Shown here one piece after another: positions 1-6,930 of a DNA stretch of 7,540 bases (the stretch's first letter is position 1; the number at the start of each line of letters is the position of its first letter). The stretch is from Methylococcaceae bacterium (GTDB taxonomy: Bacteria; Pseudomonadota; Gammaproteobacteria; Methylococcales; Methylomonadaceae). The stretch lies in assembly GCA_013140465.1 (NCBI GenBank), contig JABFST010000354.1:1-7540 (forward strand). The letters run 5' to 3'. Below the pieces are notes generated by a model. That model made no database searches. It saw only the letters and a list, made by a program, of their open reading frames with translations, and had not been told where the DNA came from. The translations under genes and the position numbers were made by a program.

Positions 1-114
1 ACCTTAAACCGAGTGTTGGCGGCAGATGAAGAGCAGCTTAACCAATGGCTAAGCAACGCGCTGGAAGCCGCGACATTAGATACGGTGTTTAACGATTTTA
101 AGGCAAACCAGTAG
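1..114 (+). CDS. 3' end of a cut-off gene; possible Rpn/DUF4351-type C-terminal tail
   Basis: Frame 1 is open from the window edge to a TAG at 112-114 and gives 37 residues; the start lies outside the window. The tail is acidic and helical, with the segments EEQLNQWLSNALEAATLD and VFNDF. The pattern of a leucine/tryptophan helix followed by 'A-x-T-L-x-x-V-F' resembles the C-terminus of Rpn/YhgA-like PD-(D/E)XK nuclease proteins and DUF4351 proteins, which often end in a similar helical tail. This is recognition by eye from a short fragment, so the family is tentative. That the frame is coding rests on continuous reading, sensible composition and a clean stop. No U-tract terminator follows directly. 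Confidence 0.5.
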   Translation, partial: TLNRVLAADEEQLNQWLSNALEAATLDTVFNDFKANQ

Positions 115-169
115 ACCGCATAAAACACGGTAACGTTCGCTAAAACAAAACACTAGCGTAGGATGTGGT

Positions 170-326
170 GAGCGGTAGAGACTGTGAAAGAATTAACGTA
201 AGCTTGCTCATCGGAGTGAAAAAACATGTTTTTTCACTCCGGTCTCTACTTAAAACAAAGGCTTACGAAAATATAAAACACCTTTTTGTGAGTATTTGAA
301 ATACTTTCACAGTCTCGGAGCCGCTC
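170..326. repeat. MITE-like inverted-repeat block, about 157 bp
   Basis: The ends are inverted repeats. GAGACTGTGAAAG at 178-190 is matched exactly by CTTTCACAGTCTC at 304-316, and the match resumes outward as GAGCGG (170-175) against CCGCTC (321-326), with a small length difference between. Inside are nested partners: GTAGAGAC (175-182) with GTCTCTAC (242-249), CGTAAGC (198-204) with GCTTACG (261-267), a perfect palindrome at 212-241, and AGTATTT-G-AAATACT at 291-305. There is no coding capacity. This fits a small non-autonomous mobile element or a large structured RNA/cruciform. Only one copy is in the window, so mobility is unproven. Confidence 0.5.
212..241. repeat. Perfect 30-bp palindrome
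   Basis: The arm CGGAGTGAAAAAACA is followed at once by its exact reverse complement, with no loop bases. It could extrude as a cruciform or act as a symmetric protein-binding site. As RNA it would give a hairpin with an A/U-rich upper stem. There is no trailing U-run beyond the stem, so a classical intrinsic terminator is not supported. It lies inside the larger inverted-repeat block. Confidence 0.85.
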
Positions 327-543
327 GAACGCGCACCCCAAGGTGAACCGGAATAGCGTTTGGAGCTGGAATAATCACTCGCGTTCAAACGGCCTTATTC
401 CGACCTGCCGAGTGTCTCTAGCGCAAAATCCACCTTACATTAACGCCTTTCCGTCGCTGCAAAAGCCCCTCCCACAGCCAATACCCTTCATGGCTCACCC
501 CCAATCCCAACCGTGCATTTGCACAACGTAAGCCCATGCTTTA

Positions 544-552
544 TGTTACAAT
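544..552 (+). promoter_or_regulatory. Probable extended -10 promoter of tRNA-Arg
   Basis: TGT-TACAAT (extended -10: TGN then TACAAT at 547-552) ends nine bases before the tRNA 5' end, so transcription would start just ahead of it. TTGCAC at 519-524 is -35-like, but the spacing to TACAAT is 22 bp. It would pair better (17 bp) with the weaker TATGTT at 542-547. An extended -10 can work without a good -35. Confidence 0.45.
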
Positions 553-561
553 ACCTAGCTT

Positions 562-638
562 GCCCCGATAGCTCAGCCGGATAGAGCGGTCCCCTCCTAA
601 GGGACAGGCCGGTGGTTCAATTCCGCCTCGGGGCGCCA
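562..638 (+). tRNA. tRNA-Arg (anticodon CCU)
   Basis: A complete cloverleaf can be read. The acceptor stem GCCCCGA (562-568) pairs with TCGGGGC (628-634). The D stem is GCTC/GAGC. The anticodon stem GTCCC/GGGAC encloses the loop CTCCTAA with anticodon CCT. The variable loop is AGGCC, and the T stem GGTGG/CCGCC encloses TTCAATT. The discriminator G is followed by an encoded CCA. The length is 77 nt. It decodes AGG arginine codons. Genes for this tRNA are frequent integration sites for islands, but no duplicated 3' tRNA fragment is seen in the window. Confidence 0.97.
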
Positions 639-814
639 CAATGTCAACACTGCTAGTATTCGCAGACTTAGCGATTATCCTCCCGTCATTTGCAATGTAC
701 GCCTTAGCCTTATAGACCGTCAGCACAGTATTTTGCCGCTCTTAAGTTGCCATCTTGATTCTTTTTTATTAAATGCTGGGCCACAAGCACAGCCATCCAC
801 GAGATTATTACAAC

Positions 815-2107
815 ATGCCTTTTTCCAAACTCGGTTTATCAGATCCTTTATTGCGCGCCATTGCTGATGCCGGTTACGCCACACCTTCACCTATCCAATT
901 ACAAGCGATTCCTGCCGTGCTTAACGGTCATGACTTGCTGGCAGCCGCGCAAACCGGCACTGGTAAAACCGCAGGTTTTGCCTTGCCTTTGCTGCATAGG
1001 CTGTCACAACACAGTTATGGGGCTAACCGCCCGGTACGCGTGTTAATTTTAGTGCCTACCCGCGAATTGGCGGCGCAAGTGGGCGAATCGGTCAGCAAAT
1101 ACGGGCAGCATTTGCATCCTAAGCTAAAAACCGAAGTGGTGTTTGGCGGCGTAAAAATTAATCCGCAAATGATGCGTTTGCGCGGTGGCGTGGATGTGCT
1201 GGTGGCAACACCGGGGCGGTTGTTGGATTTGATCGGCCAAAATGCGGTTAAGTTAGATAAGGTGGAAAGCTTGGTGTTAGACGAAGCCGACCGGATGCTG
1301 GACATGGGTTTTATTCGTGACATCCGTAAAATTATTGCCTTATTGCCGAAAAAACGCCAAAACCTGCTGTTTTCGGCGACGTTTTCAGAAGATATACGCA
1401 AGCTCACAACGGGCTTGTTGGTCAATCCAGTTAAAATTGAAGTGGCTCCGCGCAACACCGCAGCCGAAACCGTTGAGCAAATCGCCTATTTATGCAACAA
1501 AGCCAATAAGGCCGAATTGCTCTGCCATTTAATAAAAACCAATGCTTGGCAACAAGTGTTGGTGTTTACCAGCACCAAACACGGTGCGAACCGCCTGACT
1601 GAAAAACTGAATAAAGTGGATATTAAAGCCGCCGCGATCCACGGCAACAAAAGCCAAGGCGCACGCACGAGTGCGTTGGCGGGTTTTAAGGCGGGCGAGA
1701 TTCGGGTGTTGGTGGCGACTGACGTGGCGGCGCGGGGCATTGATATTGCCTTGTTGCCGCATGTAGTCAATTACGAATTGCCACGCGCCCCGGCCGATTA
1801 TGTGCATCGCATAGGCCGCACGGGCAGGGCGGGTGAAGAAGGGCAAGCCGTGTCCTTGGTGTCGCATGACGAAGTGGGGGGCTTGAAGTTAATTGAAAAA
1901 CTGATTGGCAATGCCATTAAACGGCAGCAAGTAGAAGGCTTTGAAGCCGCTGCGGTCGCCCCGCCTATGCCGCCAGAACCACCCCGCGCACCCAGACCTA
2001 GCCGCAACCACGCCGCGCGTAAACCTGCGGCGGCTACGGGCAAACCGGGTGCGGCAACAGGCAATGCCAAGCCCAAACCCAGAAGTTATGCCCGCACGCC
2101 CGTGTAA
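815..2107 (+). CDS. rhlE: DEAD-box ATP-dependent RNA helicase, RhlE-like
   Basis: ATP-dependent RNA unwinding enzyme of the cytoplasm. RhlE-type members act in ribosome maturation and mRNA turnover with RNase E. All core motifs are present over 430 residues: Q motif (FSKLGL...TPSPIQ, 3-28), motif I AQTGTGKT (45-52), Ia PTREL (81-85), GG (111-112), Ib TPGR (132-135), II DEAD (156-159), III SAT (187-189), IV VLVFTST (about 248-254), [11 protein letters not shown] (301-310) and [10 protein letters not shown] (331-338). After about residue 380 comes a basic Pro/Ala-rich tail, disordered and probably RNA-binding, as is common in RhlE. The start at 815 (MPFSKLGL) is chosen because family members begin right at the Q motif and a GAG lies at suitable distance. 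An in-frame ATG at 773 would add 14 residues but has no ribosome binding site and abuts a possible -10 (TATTAA, 767-772). queG follows after 28 bp. The rhlE subclass is likely but was not tested against SrmB or DbpA. Confidence 0.95.
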   Translation: MPFSKLGLSDPLLRAIADAGYATPSPIQLQAIPAVLNGHDLLAAAQTGTGKTAGFALPLLHRLSQHSYGANRPVRVLILVPTRELAAQVGESVSKYGQHLHPKLKTEVVFGGVKINPQMMRLRGGVDVLVATPGRLLDLIGQNAVKLDKVESLVLDEADRMLDMGFIRDIRKIIALLPKKRQNLLFSATFSEDIRKLTTGLLVNPVKIEVAPRNTAAETVEQIAYLCNKANKAELLCHLIKTNAWQQVLVFTSTKHGANRLTEKLNKVDIKAAAIHGNKSQGARTSALAGFKAGEIRVLVATDVAARGIDIALLPHVVNYELPRAPADYVHRIGRTGRAGEEGQAVSLVSHDEVGGLKLIEKLIGNAIKRQQVEGFEAAAVAPPMPPEPPRAPRPSRNHAARKPAAATGKPGAATGNAKPKPRSYARTPV

Positions 2108-2135
2108 CTGCTAGGGCGAACCCACGACCACGGCT

Positions 2136-3200
2136 ATGGATGCACAGGATTTGGCTGATCTCGCCCAGCGCATTAAAAGCTGGGCGCGGGACTTGGGTTT
2201 TACCGATGTTGGCATCGCCGACACCGATTTATCGGTCGCCGAAGCCCATTTGCACAACTGGCTTGCGCAAGGCTTTCACGGCGATATGGAATATATGCAG
2301 CGGCATGGCCTTAAGCGCAGCCGTCCTGAGTTGCTACATGAAGGCACTGTGCGGGTGGTTTCGGTGCGCTTGGATTATCTGCCGGACAGCCATGCCAATA
2401 TGGACGCGGTGTTGGCAGACCCCACCGCCGCCTATATTTCCCGCTACGCCTTAGGGCGCGATTACCACAAACTGATGCGTAACCGTCTGCAAAAATTGGC
2501 GGAACGCATCCTAAGCGTATCGCCAACCGCTGGTTTACGCGCGTTTGTAGACAGCGCACCGGTGTTGGAAAAAGCCCTCGCCGAAAAGGCCGGGCTAGGC
2601 TGGATAGGCAAGCACAGCAACCTGATTAACCGCAAAGCCGGATCGTGGTTTTTTTTGGGTGAGTTGTATATCAACTTGCCGTTACCAATCGACACCCCCG
2701 CAACCGAGCATTGTGGGGCTTGCACCGCGTGTTTGGATGTGTGTCCTACCCAAGCGATTGTTGCGCCGTATCAAGTAGATGCCAGACGCTGCGTGTCGTA
2801 TCTAACTATCGAATTGCACGGCCCCATCCCCGAAGCCTATCGCCCGCTAATCGGCAACCGCATTTATGGCTGCGATGATTGCCAAATCATCTGCCCTTGG
2901 AACCGCTTTGCCAAACTGACCGATGTCGCCGACTTTAACCCTAGGCATCAACTGAATACCCAGCAATTATTGGCGGTGTTTGCCTGGGACGAGGCCACGT
3001 TTTTGGCAAAAACCGAAGGCTCAGCCATCCGCCGTATCGGTTATGAGCGCTGGCTGCGCAATTGTGCCGTGGCGTTGGGTAATGCGCCTTATTCACCCGC
3101 GATTAGTGCGGCTTTGCACGCCAAATGGCCTGATGCGACAGAATTGGTGCGCGAGCATCTGCACTGGGCGTTAATCCAGCAACAGCAAAAATCGGTTTGA
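2136..3200 (+). CDS. queG: Epoxyqueuosine reductase QueG
   Basis: Catalyses the last step of queuosine synthesis, reducing epoxyqueuosine to queuosine in the wobble position of GUN-anticodon tRNAs (Asp, Asn, His, Tyr), using a cobalamin cofactor and two [4Fe-4S] clusters in the cytoplasm. The 354-residue length is typical. Visible signatures are the N-terminal GFHGDMEYMQRHG (46-58), the cobalamin-domain segment with DSAPVLEKALAEKAGLGWIG (139-158) containing the conserved acid D139, and a ferredoxin-like domain. All eight cluster cysteines are present: C193, C196, C199 and C203 (CGACTACLDVCP), C219, then C246, C249 and C253 (CDDCQIICPWN). The C-terminal part (about 270-354) fits the HEAT-like tRNA-binding region of the family. 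The gene begins 28 bp after the helicase stop on the same strand and is probably co-transcribed. No clear Shine-Dalgarno is seen ahead of the ATG. Confidence 0.96.
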   Translation: MDAQDLADLAQRIKSWARDLGFTDVGIADTDLSVAEAHLHNWLAQGFHGDMEYMQRHGLKRSRPELLHEGTVRVVSVRLDYLPDSHANMDAVLADPTAAYISRYALGRDYHKLMRNRLQKLAERILSVSPTAGLRAFVDSAPVLEKALAEKAGLGWIGKHSNLINRKAGSWFFLGELYINLPLPIDTPATEHCGACTACLDVCPTQAIVAPYQVDARRCVSYLTIELHGPIPEAYRPLIGNRIYGCDDCQIICPWNRFAKLTDVADFNPRHQLNTQQLLAVFAWDEATFLAKTEGSAIRRIGYERWLRNCAVALGNAPYSPAISAALHAKWPDATELVREHLHWALIQQQQKSV

Positions 3201-3570
3201 TGGCTGCGATTGGTGGGTTTAAATAATTTCTTGTTGGTTTGGCAAGGCGTGTAAAATAAACCCCAACAATAACGTCCATTAGCCGTAGTTGATTTTCTAT
3301 TACTAGGTGTCCATAAGTTCCAACAATCGTGGGAGCGGCTGTAGCCGACATTAATGCTGCACACGCAAGCAATATAGAGAGCGTAGGAAGTAAAGCGACA
3401 TTAATCCCCCTCTCCCCAACCCTCTCCTTGTGGGAGAGGGCGTTTACTGTAGATTTATCAGCTTCGGACTCTATATCGTTAAAACTTATGTGGCACTTAT
3501 ATCCAGTGTTAATCCCAAACCCAATCCCCAACAACCCCCGCTACGCTTTAAGCGATAATCCCATACCCAG
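3201..3570. other. Intergenic spacer with dispersed small repeats, no gene seen
   Basis: The 370 bp between queG and the glucan synthase gene hold an imperfect stem (TTGTTGGTTT near 3231 with AAACCCCAACAA near 3259), a dispersed-repeat fragment GTGGGAGCGGCTGTAGCCGAC at 3329-3349, and a CCCTCTCC/GGAGAGGG hairpin element at 3406-3440. Open frames here on both strands have repeat-derived composition and no ribosome binding sites, so they are not called. The promoter of the downstream gene must lie here, but no box stands out. Confidence 0.55.
3406..3440. repeat. CCCTCTCC/GGAGAGGG dispersed repeat
   Basis: CCCTCTCC (3420-3427) and GGAGAGGG (3433-3440) form an 8-bp stem around TTGTG, preceded by CCCCCTCTCCCCAA. 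The same family occurs in opposite orientation at 6916-6930 plus 7206-7231, where it is split by an inserted element. Short repeats of this style are scattered through many proteobacterial intergenic regions. A partial terminator role for queG is possible, but only a short T-run (CGTTTAC) follows. Confidence 0.6.
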
Positions 3571-6177
3571 ATGAAAAGAAAGATAGCTATTTTTTTTGTG
3601 GTCGCCCTGCTCGTCGTCGTAAATTTTAGTATTTGGAGTTACATCAATAACCCCTTGCAGTTGCAGCCGTGGACCAAAACCACTATGGGTGTAACCTACG
3701 ACCCCTTACGCAAACAAGACACCCAAACCAGCAACACCTTTCCGAGTGAAGCCGATATGGACCGCGACTTGGCTTTGCTGGCGAATAAAGTCCATGCGGT
3801 GCGCACTTACAGTATGCTCAAAGGCCAGCACAAAATTCCTGATTTAGCCCTTAAACATAATTTAAATGTGACCTTGGGCGCGTGGATAGACGGCAATTTG
3901 GAAAAAAACCGCCAGGAAATTGAAGCCCTGATTGCGGCAGGTCGGCAAAACAACCCCAAAATCATCCGCCTGATGGTCGGCAACGAGGTGATTTTGCGTG
4001 ATGACATTCCTAAAGCCGCACTGATTGAGTACATCCGTGAAGTCAAAAAACGCAGTTGGCGGCCTGTGAGTACCGCAGAAACCTGGGATGTTTGGCTAAA
4101 AAACCCAGATTTGGTCGCCGAAGTCGATTTTATCGCCATGCACTTATTGCCTTATTGGGAAGGCATACCCGCAGATGAGGCCGTGGATTATGCCTTAAGC
4201 CGTTTTCATGAAGTGCAAGAAGCCTACCCGAACAAACCCATCATCATCACCGAAGTGGGTTGGCCTTCGGATGGTCAGCCGTATAAACATGCGACGGCTT
4301 CTATTTCCAACCAAGCCAAATTTTTGCGCGAGTTTTTAAACCGCGCCGATGCCGAAAAAATTACTTATTACATCGTTGAAGCCTTCGACCAACCGTGGAA
4401 GAAATCTATAGAAGGCTCGTCAGGCGCGTATTGGGGCATTTTTAACGCTGATCGCCAACCTAAATATCCTATGGACGGCGATGTGATGACCTTGCCTACT
4501 TGGAAAAACTGGGCAGTTGCCGCCGCAGGTATTAGCTTTGTGTTAATGGCGGTGTTCTTGTTTTCGCGCTCTACACTTAAATTGCCTGGCGTGGTGTTTT
4601 TTGGCATTTGCGCCAATCTTGCCGTGTCGGTGATTTTCTGGTCGGCCTCTATAGGCGCGCAGCAATACCAAACCAATATCGGGATATTGTTTTGGGGGCT
4701 GATGATTTTGATGCAGATTATGGCGGTGGTCATATTGCTGATAGAAAGCTTGGAAATTGCCGAAGTAGTGTGGCACCGTAAATCGGCGCGTACCTTTACG
4801 CCCTTGCAGCCTACGCCTGAATTCAAATATCCCAAAGTGTCCTTGCATTTGCCTATCCATAACGAACCGCCGTTAATGGTGCGCAAAACCTTAGAAGCTT
4901 TGGCAGTGGTCGATTATCCCAACCTGGAAGTGTTGGTGATGGACAACAACACCAAAGACCCGGATGTTTGGCAGCCCGTGCAAGCCGATTGTGAACGCTT
5001 GGGGCCGATGTTCCGGTTTTTCCATCTCGAAAATTGGCCGGGCTTTAAGGCCGGGGCGATTAACCACGCGTTGGAGCAAACCGCCCCCGATGCGGAAATT
5101 ATTGCCGTGATCGATAGCGATTATGTGCTGTCGCCGGATTGGCTCAAGTGCATGGTGCCGTATTTTGATAACGAAAATGTTGGTTTTGTGCAATCGCCAC
5201 AAGATTACCGCGACCGTCACCAAAGCACCTTCAAGTCGTTTTGTTATTGGGAATATGCGGGCTTTTTTAATATCGGCATGGTGCAGCGCAACGAATACAA
5301 CGCGATTATCCAGCACGGCACGATGACCATGATTAGAAAATCGGCGTTGTTGGAAGTCGGCAACTGGGCGGAATGGTGTATTTGTGAAGACAGCGAGTTA
5401 GGCTTGCGTTTGTACGAAGCGGGCTATGATTCGGTGTATGTGAAAGACTCGTTTGGACGCGGGCTGATGCCAGATACCATGTCCGGCTATATGACCCAAC
5501 GTTTCCGCTGGGTGTATGGGGCGATGCAAATCATCAAAGGCCATTGGCGCAGTTTTATCCCCAGCAAAAAATCACCGCTGACCTCAGCGCAACGCTATTA
5601 TTTTATCGCCGGATGGTTGCCGTGGTTTTCCGATGCTTTGGCCTTGTTGTTCACCACCGCCAGCTTGATCTTAACGGCGATTATTTTAACCGACCCTATC
5701 CACAGCGAACTACCAGCCAACGTGTTCTTAATGCCGACGGTGGGGCTGTTTTCGTTCAAGATTTTGCGTGGTTTATGGCTGTATCAGGCGCGGGTACCGT
5801 GTTCGGTTTGGCAATCGTTAGGGGCGGCCTTGTCTGGCCTGGCCTTAACCCATACCGTGGCCCGAGGCACGATACAAGGCTTGTTCACCTCTGGCAAACC
5901 GTTTATGCGCACGCCCAAATATGAAAAGCAAGGGCCGTTGTTTACGGGTTTGATTACTATCAGGCAAGAATTGTTTTTATTGCTGTTGCTGGCTGCGGGT
6001 ATTGCCGCATTTTGTTCTATTGAGCATTTTGACAATTTAAGCGGGCATTTGTGGATAGCCGTGTTGTCGGTGCAAGCCGTGCCGTATATCGCCGCATTGG
6101 TGACATTGCTGATTAGCATTGCCCCCAATTACGGCAGCAAAGCCAAGCTGGGCGCAGAAGAGTTGGATGACGAATAG
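3571..6177 (+). CDS. ndvB: Beta-1,3-glucan synthase: GH17 transglycosylase-GT2 fusion, NdvB-like
   Basis: Inner-membrane protein of 868 residues predicted to polymerise glucose from UDP-glucose into beta-1,3-glucan and to remodel or cyclise it outside the membrane, as described for Pseudomonas-type NdvB. Order: signal anchor (5-25); GH17 domain (about 37-305) with acid/base E139 in MVGNEV and nucleophile E228 in ITEVGWPS; three membrane helices (about 313-332, 337-358, 370-395); GT2 domain (about 420-650) with FKAGAIN (492-498), the DxD motif D515-S-D517, E606-D607 where most relatives have TED (here CED), and QRFRW (643-647). Further helices follow near 678-706, 717-738, 800-816 and 827-850. 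FMRTPK (778-783) resembles the FxVTxK gating loop of BcsA. The helix count places GH17 in the periplasm and GT2 in the cytoplasm, as the chemistry needs. The start MKRKIAIFF gives a proper anchor; no strong ribosome binding site is visible. The name ndvB is by architecture, not by homology search. A glucan of other linkage is the main alternative. Confidence 0.9.
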   Translation: MKRKIAIFFVVALLVVVNFSIWSYINNPLQLQPWTKTTMGVTYDPLRKQDTQTSNTFPSEADMDRDLALLANKVHAVRTYSMLKGQHKIPDLALKHNLNVTLGAWIDGNLEKNRQEIEALIAAGRQNNPKIIRLMVGNEVILRDDIPKAALIEYIREVKKRSWRPVSTAETWDVWLKNPDLVAEVDFIAMHLLPYWEGIPADEAVDYALSRFHEVQEAYPNKPIIITEVGWPSDGQPYKHATASISNQAKFLREFLNRADAEKITYYIVEAFDQPWKKSIEGSSGAYWGIFNADRQPKYPMDGDVMTLPTWKNWAVAAAGISFVLMAVFLFSRSTLKLPGVVFFGICANLAVSVIFWSASIGAQQYQTNIGILFWGLMILMQIMAVVILLIESLEIAEVVWHRKSARTFTPLQPTPEFKYPKVSLHLPIHNEPPLMVRKTLEALAVVDYPNLEVLVMDNNTKDPDVWQPVQADCERLGPMFRFFHLENWPGFKAGAINHALEQTAPDAEIIAVIDSDYVLSPDWLKCMVPYFDNENVGFVQSPQDYRDRHQSTFKSFCYWEYAGFFNIGMVQRNEYNAIIQHGTMTMIRKSALLEVGNWAEWCICEDSELGLRLYEAGYDSVYVKDSFGRGLMPDTMSGYMTQRFRWVYGAMQIIKGHWRSFIPSKKSPLTSAQRYYFIAGWLPWFSDALALLFTTASLILTAIILTDPIHSELPANVFLMPTVGLFSFKILRGLWLYQARVPCSVWQSLGAALSGLALTHTVARGTIQGLFTSGKPFMRTPKYEKQGPLFTGLITIRQELFLLLLLAAGIAAFCSIEHFDNLSGHLWIAVLSVQAVPYIAALVTLLISIAPNYGSKAKLGAEELDDE

Positions 6178-6199
6178 GCGCTTTGCTACAGTCAAGGAA

Positions 6200-6209
6200 C
6201 TCGCGCGAG
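6200..6209. repeat. Short palindrome CTCGCGCGAG
   Basis: A perfect 10-bp palindrome lies 23 bp after the glucan synthase stop codon. It may be part of a transcript-end structure together with the hairpin at 6224-6249. Its significance is uncertain. Confidence 0.3.
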
Positions 6210-6223
6210 GTTAATCATGTCAT

Positions 6224-6249
6224 GGCAGTGGGCAGCATGTCCCACTGCC
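6224..6249 (+). terminator. Strong hairpin after the glucan synthase gene, possible transcript end
   Basis: GGCAGTGGG (6224-6232) pairs exactly with CCCACTGCC (6241-6249) around an 8-nt loop, giving a GC-rich 9-bp stem 46 bp after the stop codon. No U-run follows (CACAGTTAAG), so it is not a classical intrinsic terminator. It may instead stabilise the mRNA 3' end or be an isolated repeat. Confidence 0.3.
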
Positions 6250-6261
6250 CACAGTTAAGCA

Positions 6262-6332
6262 GAGTACAACGGCTTTAGATCTTGTACTTTGTTTTAATTG
6301 CCGACACGGCAACGTCTAAAGCCGTTGCACTC
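6262..6332. repeat. Inverted repeat, 18-bp arms with a nested hairpin
   Basis: GAGTACAACGGCTTTAGA (6262-6279) is inverted with one mismatch at 6315-6332. A second hairpin, TTGCCG-ACA-CGGCAA (6298-6312), is nested at the right of the loop. The 71-bp unit lies between the glucan synthase and NlpC/P60 genes and has no coding capacity. It fits a small REP/MITE-like repeat. If transcribed, it would fold into one compound stem. Confidence 0.6.
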
Positions 6333-6384
6333 CGGCACTCTTGCTTAGTTTTGGGCAGCCCTTTTTTAAGTAGTTGACTTGCCC

Positions 6385-6867
6385 ATGCGCCTTATTAAAT
6401 CCAGCCTTATCATGTTTGTTTTGGTGCTCTGTATCGCGTGTACGAGTATGCCTAAACCCAGACCCTCCGCCTATCCTAGCGCACACACGCAGCCCCGCGT
6501 GGTTGCTTATGCCCTAAGCCTACAAGGCGCACCTTACCGTTATGGCAAAGCCTCGCCTAGCGAAGGCTTTGATTGCAGCGGCTTTGTCAGCCATGTGTAC
6601 GCACGGCAAGGCATAATGTTACCGCGCACGGCGCATGAAATGGCGGCTATTCTGCCCGCCATCCCCGACCATCTAGCCCAACCCGGCGATTTGTTGTTTT
6701 TTGACAGCAACGGCACAGCCAATTCCCATGTAGGCATTTATGTCGAGCAAGATAGGTTTATCCATGCGCCTAGCCAACGGACAGGTAAGGTGGTGGTTTC
6801 CAGCTTAAAAAACAGCTATTGGCAGAAACATTATCAGGGTGTCCGTCGGCCTTTGCGGCATAGGTAG
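6385..6867 (+). CDS. NlpC/P60 family peptidoglycan hydrolase, probable lipoprotein
   Basis: Small (160 aa) cell-wall cysteine peptidase. Members cleave D-Glu-diaminopimelate or related bonds in peptidoglycan peptides. The catalytic triad is visible: C64 in FDCSGFVSHVY, H115 in NSHVGIYV and H127 in FIHAPS. Flanking family hallmarks are GAPYRYG (48-54), LPRTA (79-83) and QPGDLLFF (99-106). The N-terminus MRLIKSSLIMFVLVLCIAC is a lipoprotein-type signal with C19 as the likely lipidated residue, although Cys at lipobox position -3 is unusual; plain secretion is the alternative. ATG at 6385 is preferred over the in-frame TTG at 6379, and no strong Shine-Dalgarno precedes either. The domain resembles Spr/MepS and NlpC lipoproteins, but the exact subfamily is unclear. 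The last codons (R-H-R-stop) coincide with a mobile-element terminal repeat at 6857-6877, so the native C-terminus may have been altered. Confidence 0.92.
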   Translation: MRLIKSSLIMFVLVLCIACTSMPKPRPSAYPSAHTQPRVVAYALSLQGAPYRYGKASPSEGFDCSGFVSHVYARQGIMLPRTAHEMAAILPAIPDHLAQPGDLLFFDSNGTANSHVGIYVEQDRFIHAPSQRTGKVVVSSLKNSYWQKHYQGVRRPLRHR

Positions 6868-6877
6868 TTACACAAGT
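6857..6877. repeat. Solo terminal repeat of the MITE-like family, overlapping a stop codon
   Basis: GGCATAGGTAGTTACACAAG (plus a final T) matches the outer end of the downstream element: read inward from its right end, copy A differs at only one base of 21. It spans the last codons and the TAG stop of the NlpC/P60 gene. Similarity fades soon after (TTTTGGAATACTT against TTGAGCAAGTT), and no matching opposite end is evident before the next element, so this looks like a truncated or decayed copy. Confidence 0.65.
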
Positions 6878-6915
6878 TTTGGAATACTTGAAAACAATGG
6901 GTTACATCGCAAACA

Positions 6916-6930
6916 CCCCCTCTCCCTCAG
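6916..6930. repeat. Left half of a split CCCTCTCC-type palindromic repeat
   Basis: CCCCCTCTCCCTCAG ends exactly where the MITE-like element starts. The other half, CTCAGGGAGAGGGCTGGGGA and the few bases after it (7206-7231), begins where the element ends. Removing the element and one CTCAG copy restores CTCTCC-CTCAG-GGAGAG, a complete hairpin of the same family as 3406-3440, in opposite orientation. Confidence 0.75.

Larger units (their letters stand above)
115..561. other. Non-coding spacer rich in inverted repeats
   Basis: No convincing gene is seen on either strand. It holds a small hairpin at 138-158 (CGCTA/TAGCG arms), the MITE-like block at 170-326, and weaker interleaved inverted repeats beyond it: GAACGCG at 327-333 with CGCGTTC at 380-386, and CGGAATA at 349-355 with TATTCCG at 396-402. 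The probable tRNA promoter lies at the far end. The plus-strand reading frame at 343-531 has no ribosome binding site and low-complexity Pro/Ser/Gln composition, and it is not called. Confidence 0.6.

Noticed and set aside
343..531. Plus-strand open frame of 62 residues
   Set aside because: No ribosome binding site, low-complexity composition, and it overlaps inverted repeats and the start of the tRNA promoter region.
562..638. tRNA-Arg(CCU) as the attachment site of an integrated island
   Set aside because: No integrase gene and no direct repeat of the tRNA 3' end is visible in the window.
541..726. Minus-strand open frame of 61 residues containing GGIEPPACPLGGDRSIRLSYRG
   Set aside because: It is the antisense reading of the tRNA-Arg gene, a well-known spurious protein type.
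1015..1458. Minus-strand open frame of 147 residues inside the helicase gene
   Set aside because: It is a shadow of a strongly conserved gene; the composition is that of an antisense frame.
562..3200. Functional link between QueG and the nearby tRNA
   Set aside because: Queuosine is placed in GUN anticodons, not CCU, so the neighbouring tRNA is not a substrate.
3103..3534. Minus-strand open frame of 143 residues overlapping the queG 3' end and the spacer
   Set aside because: It runs across dispersed repeats and antisense to queG, with no recognisable domain or ribosome binding site.
4368..4886. Minus-strand open frame of 172 residues inside the glucan synthase gene
   Set aside because: It is antisense to membrane helices and the GT2 start of a well-supported gene, with no independent support.
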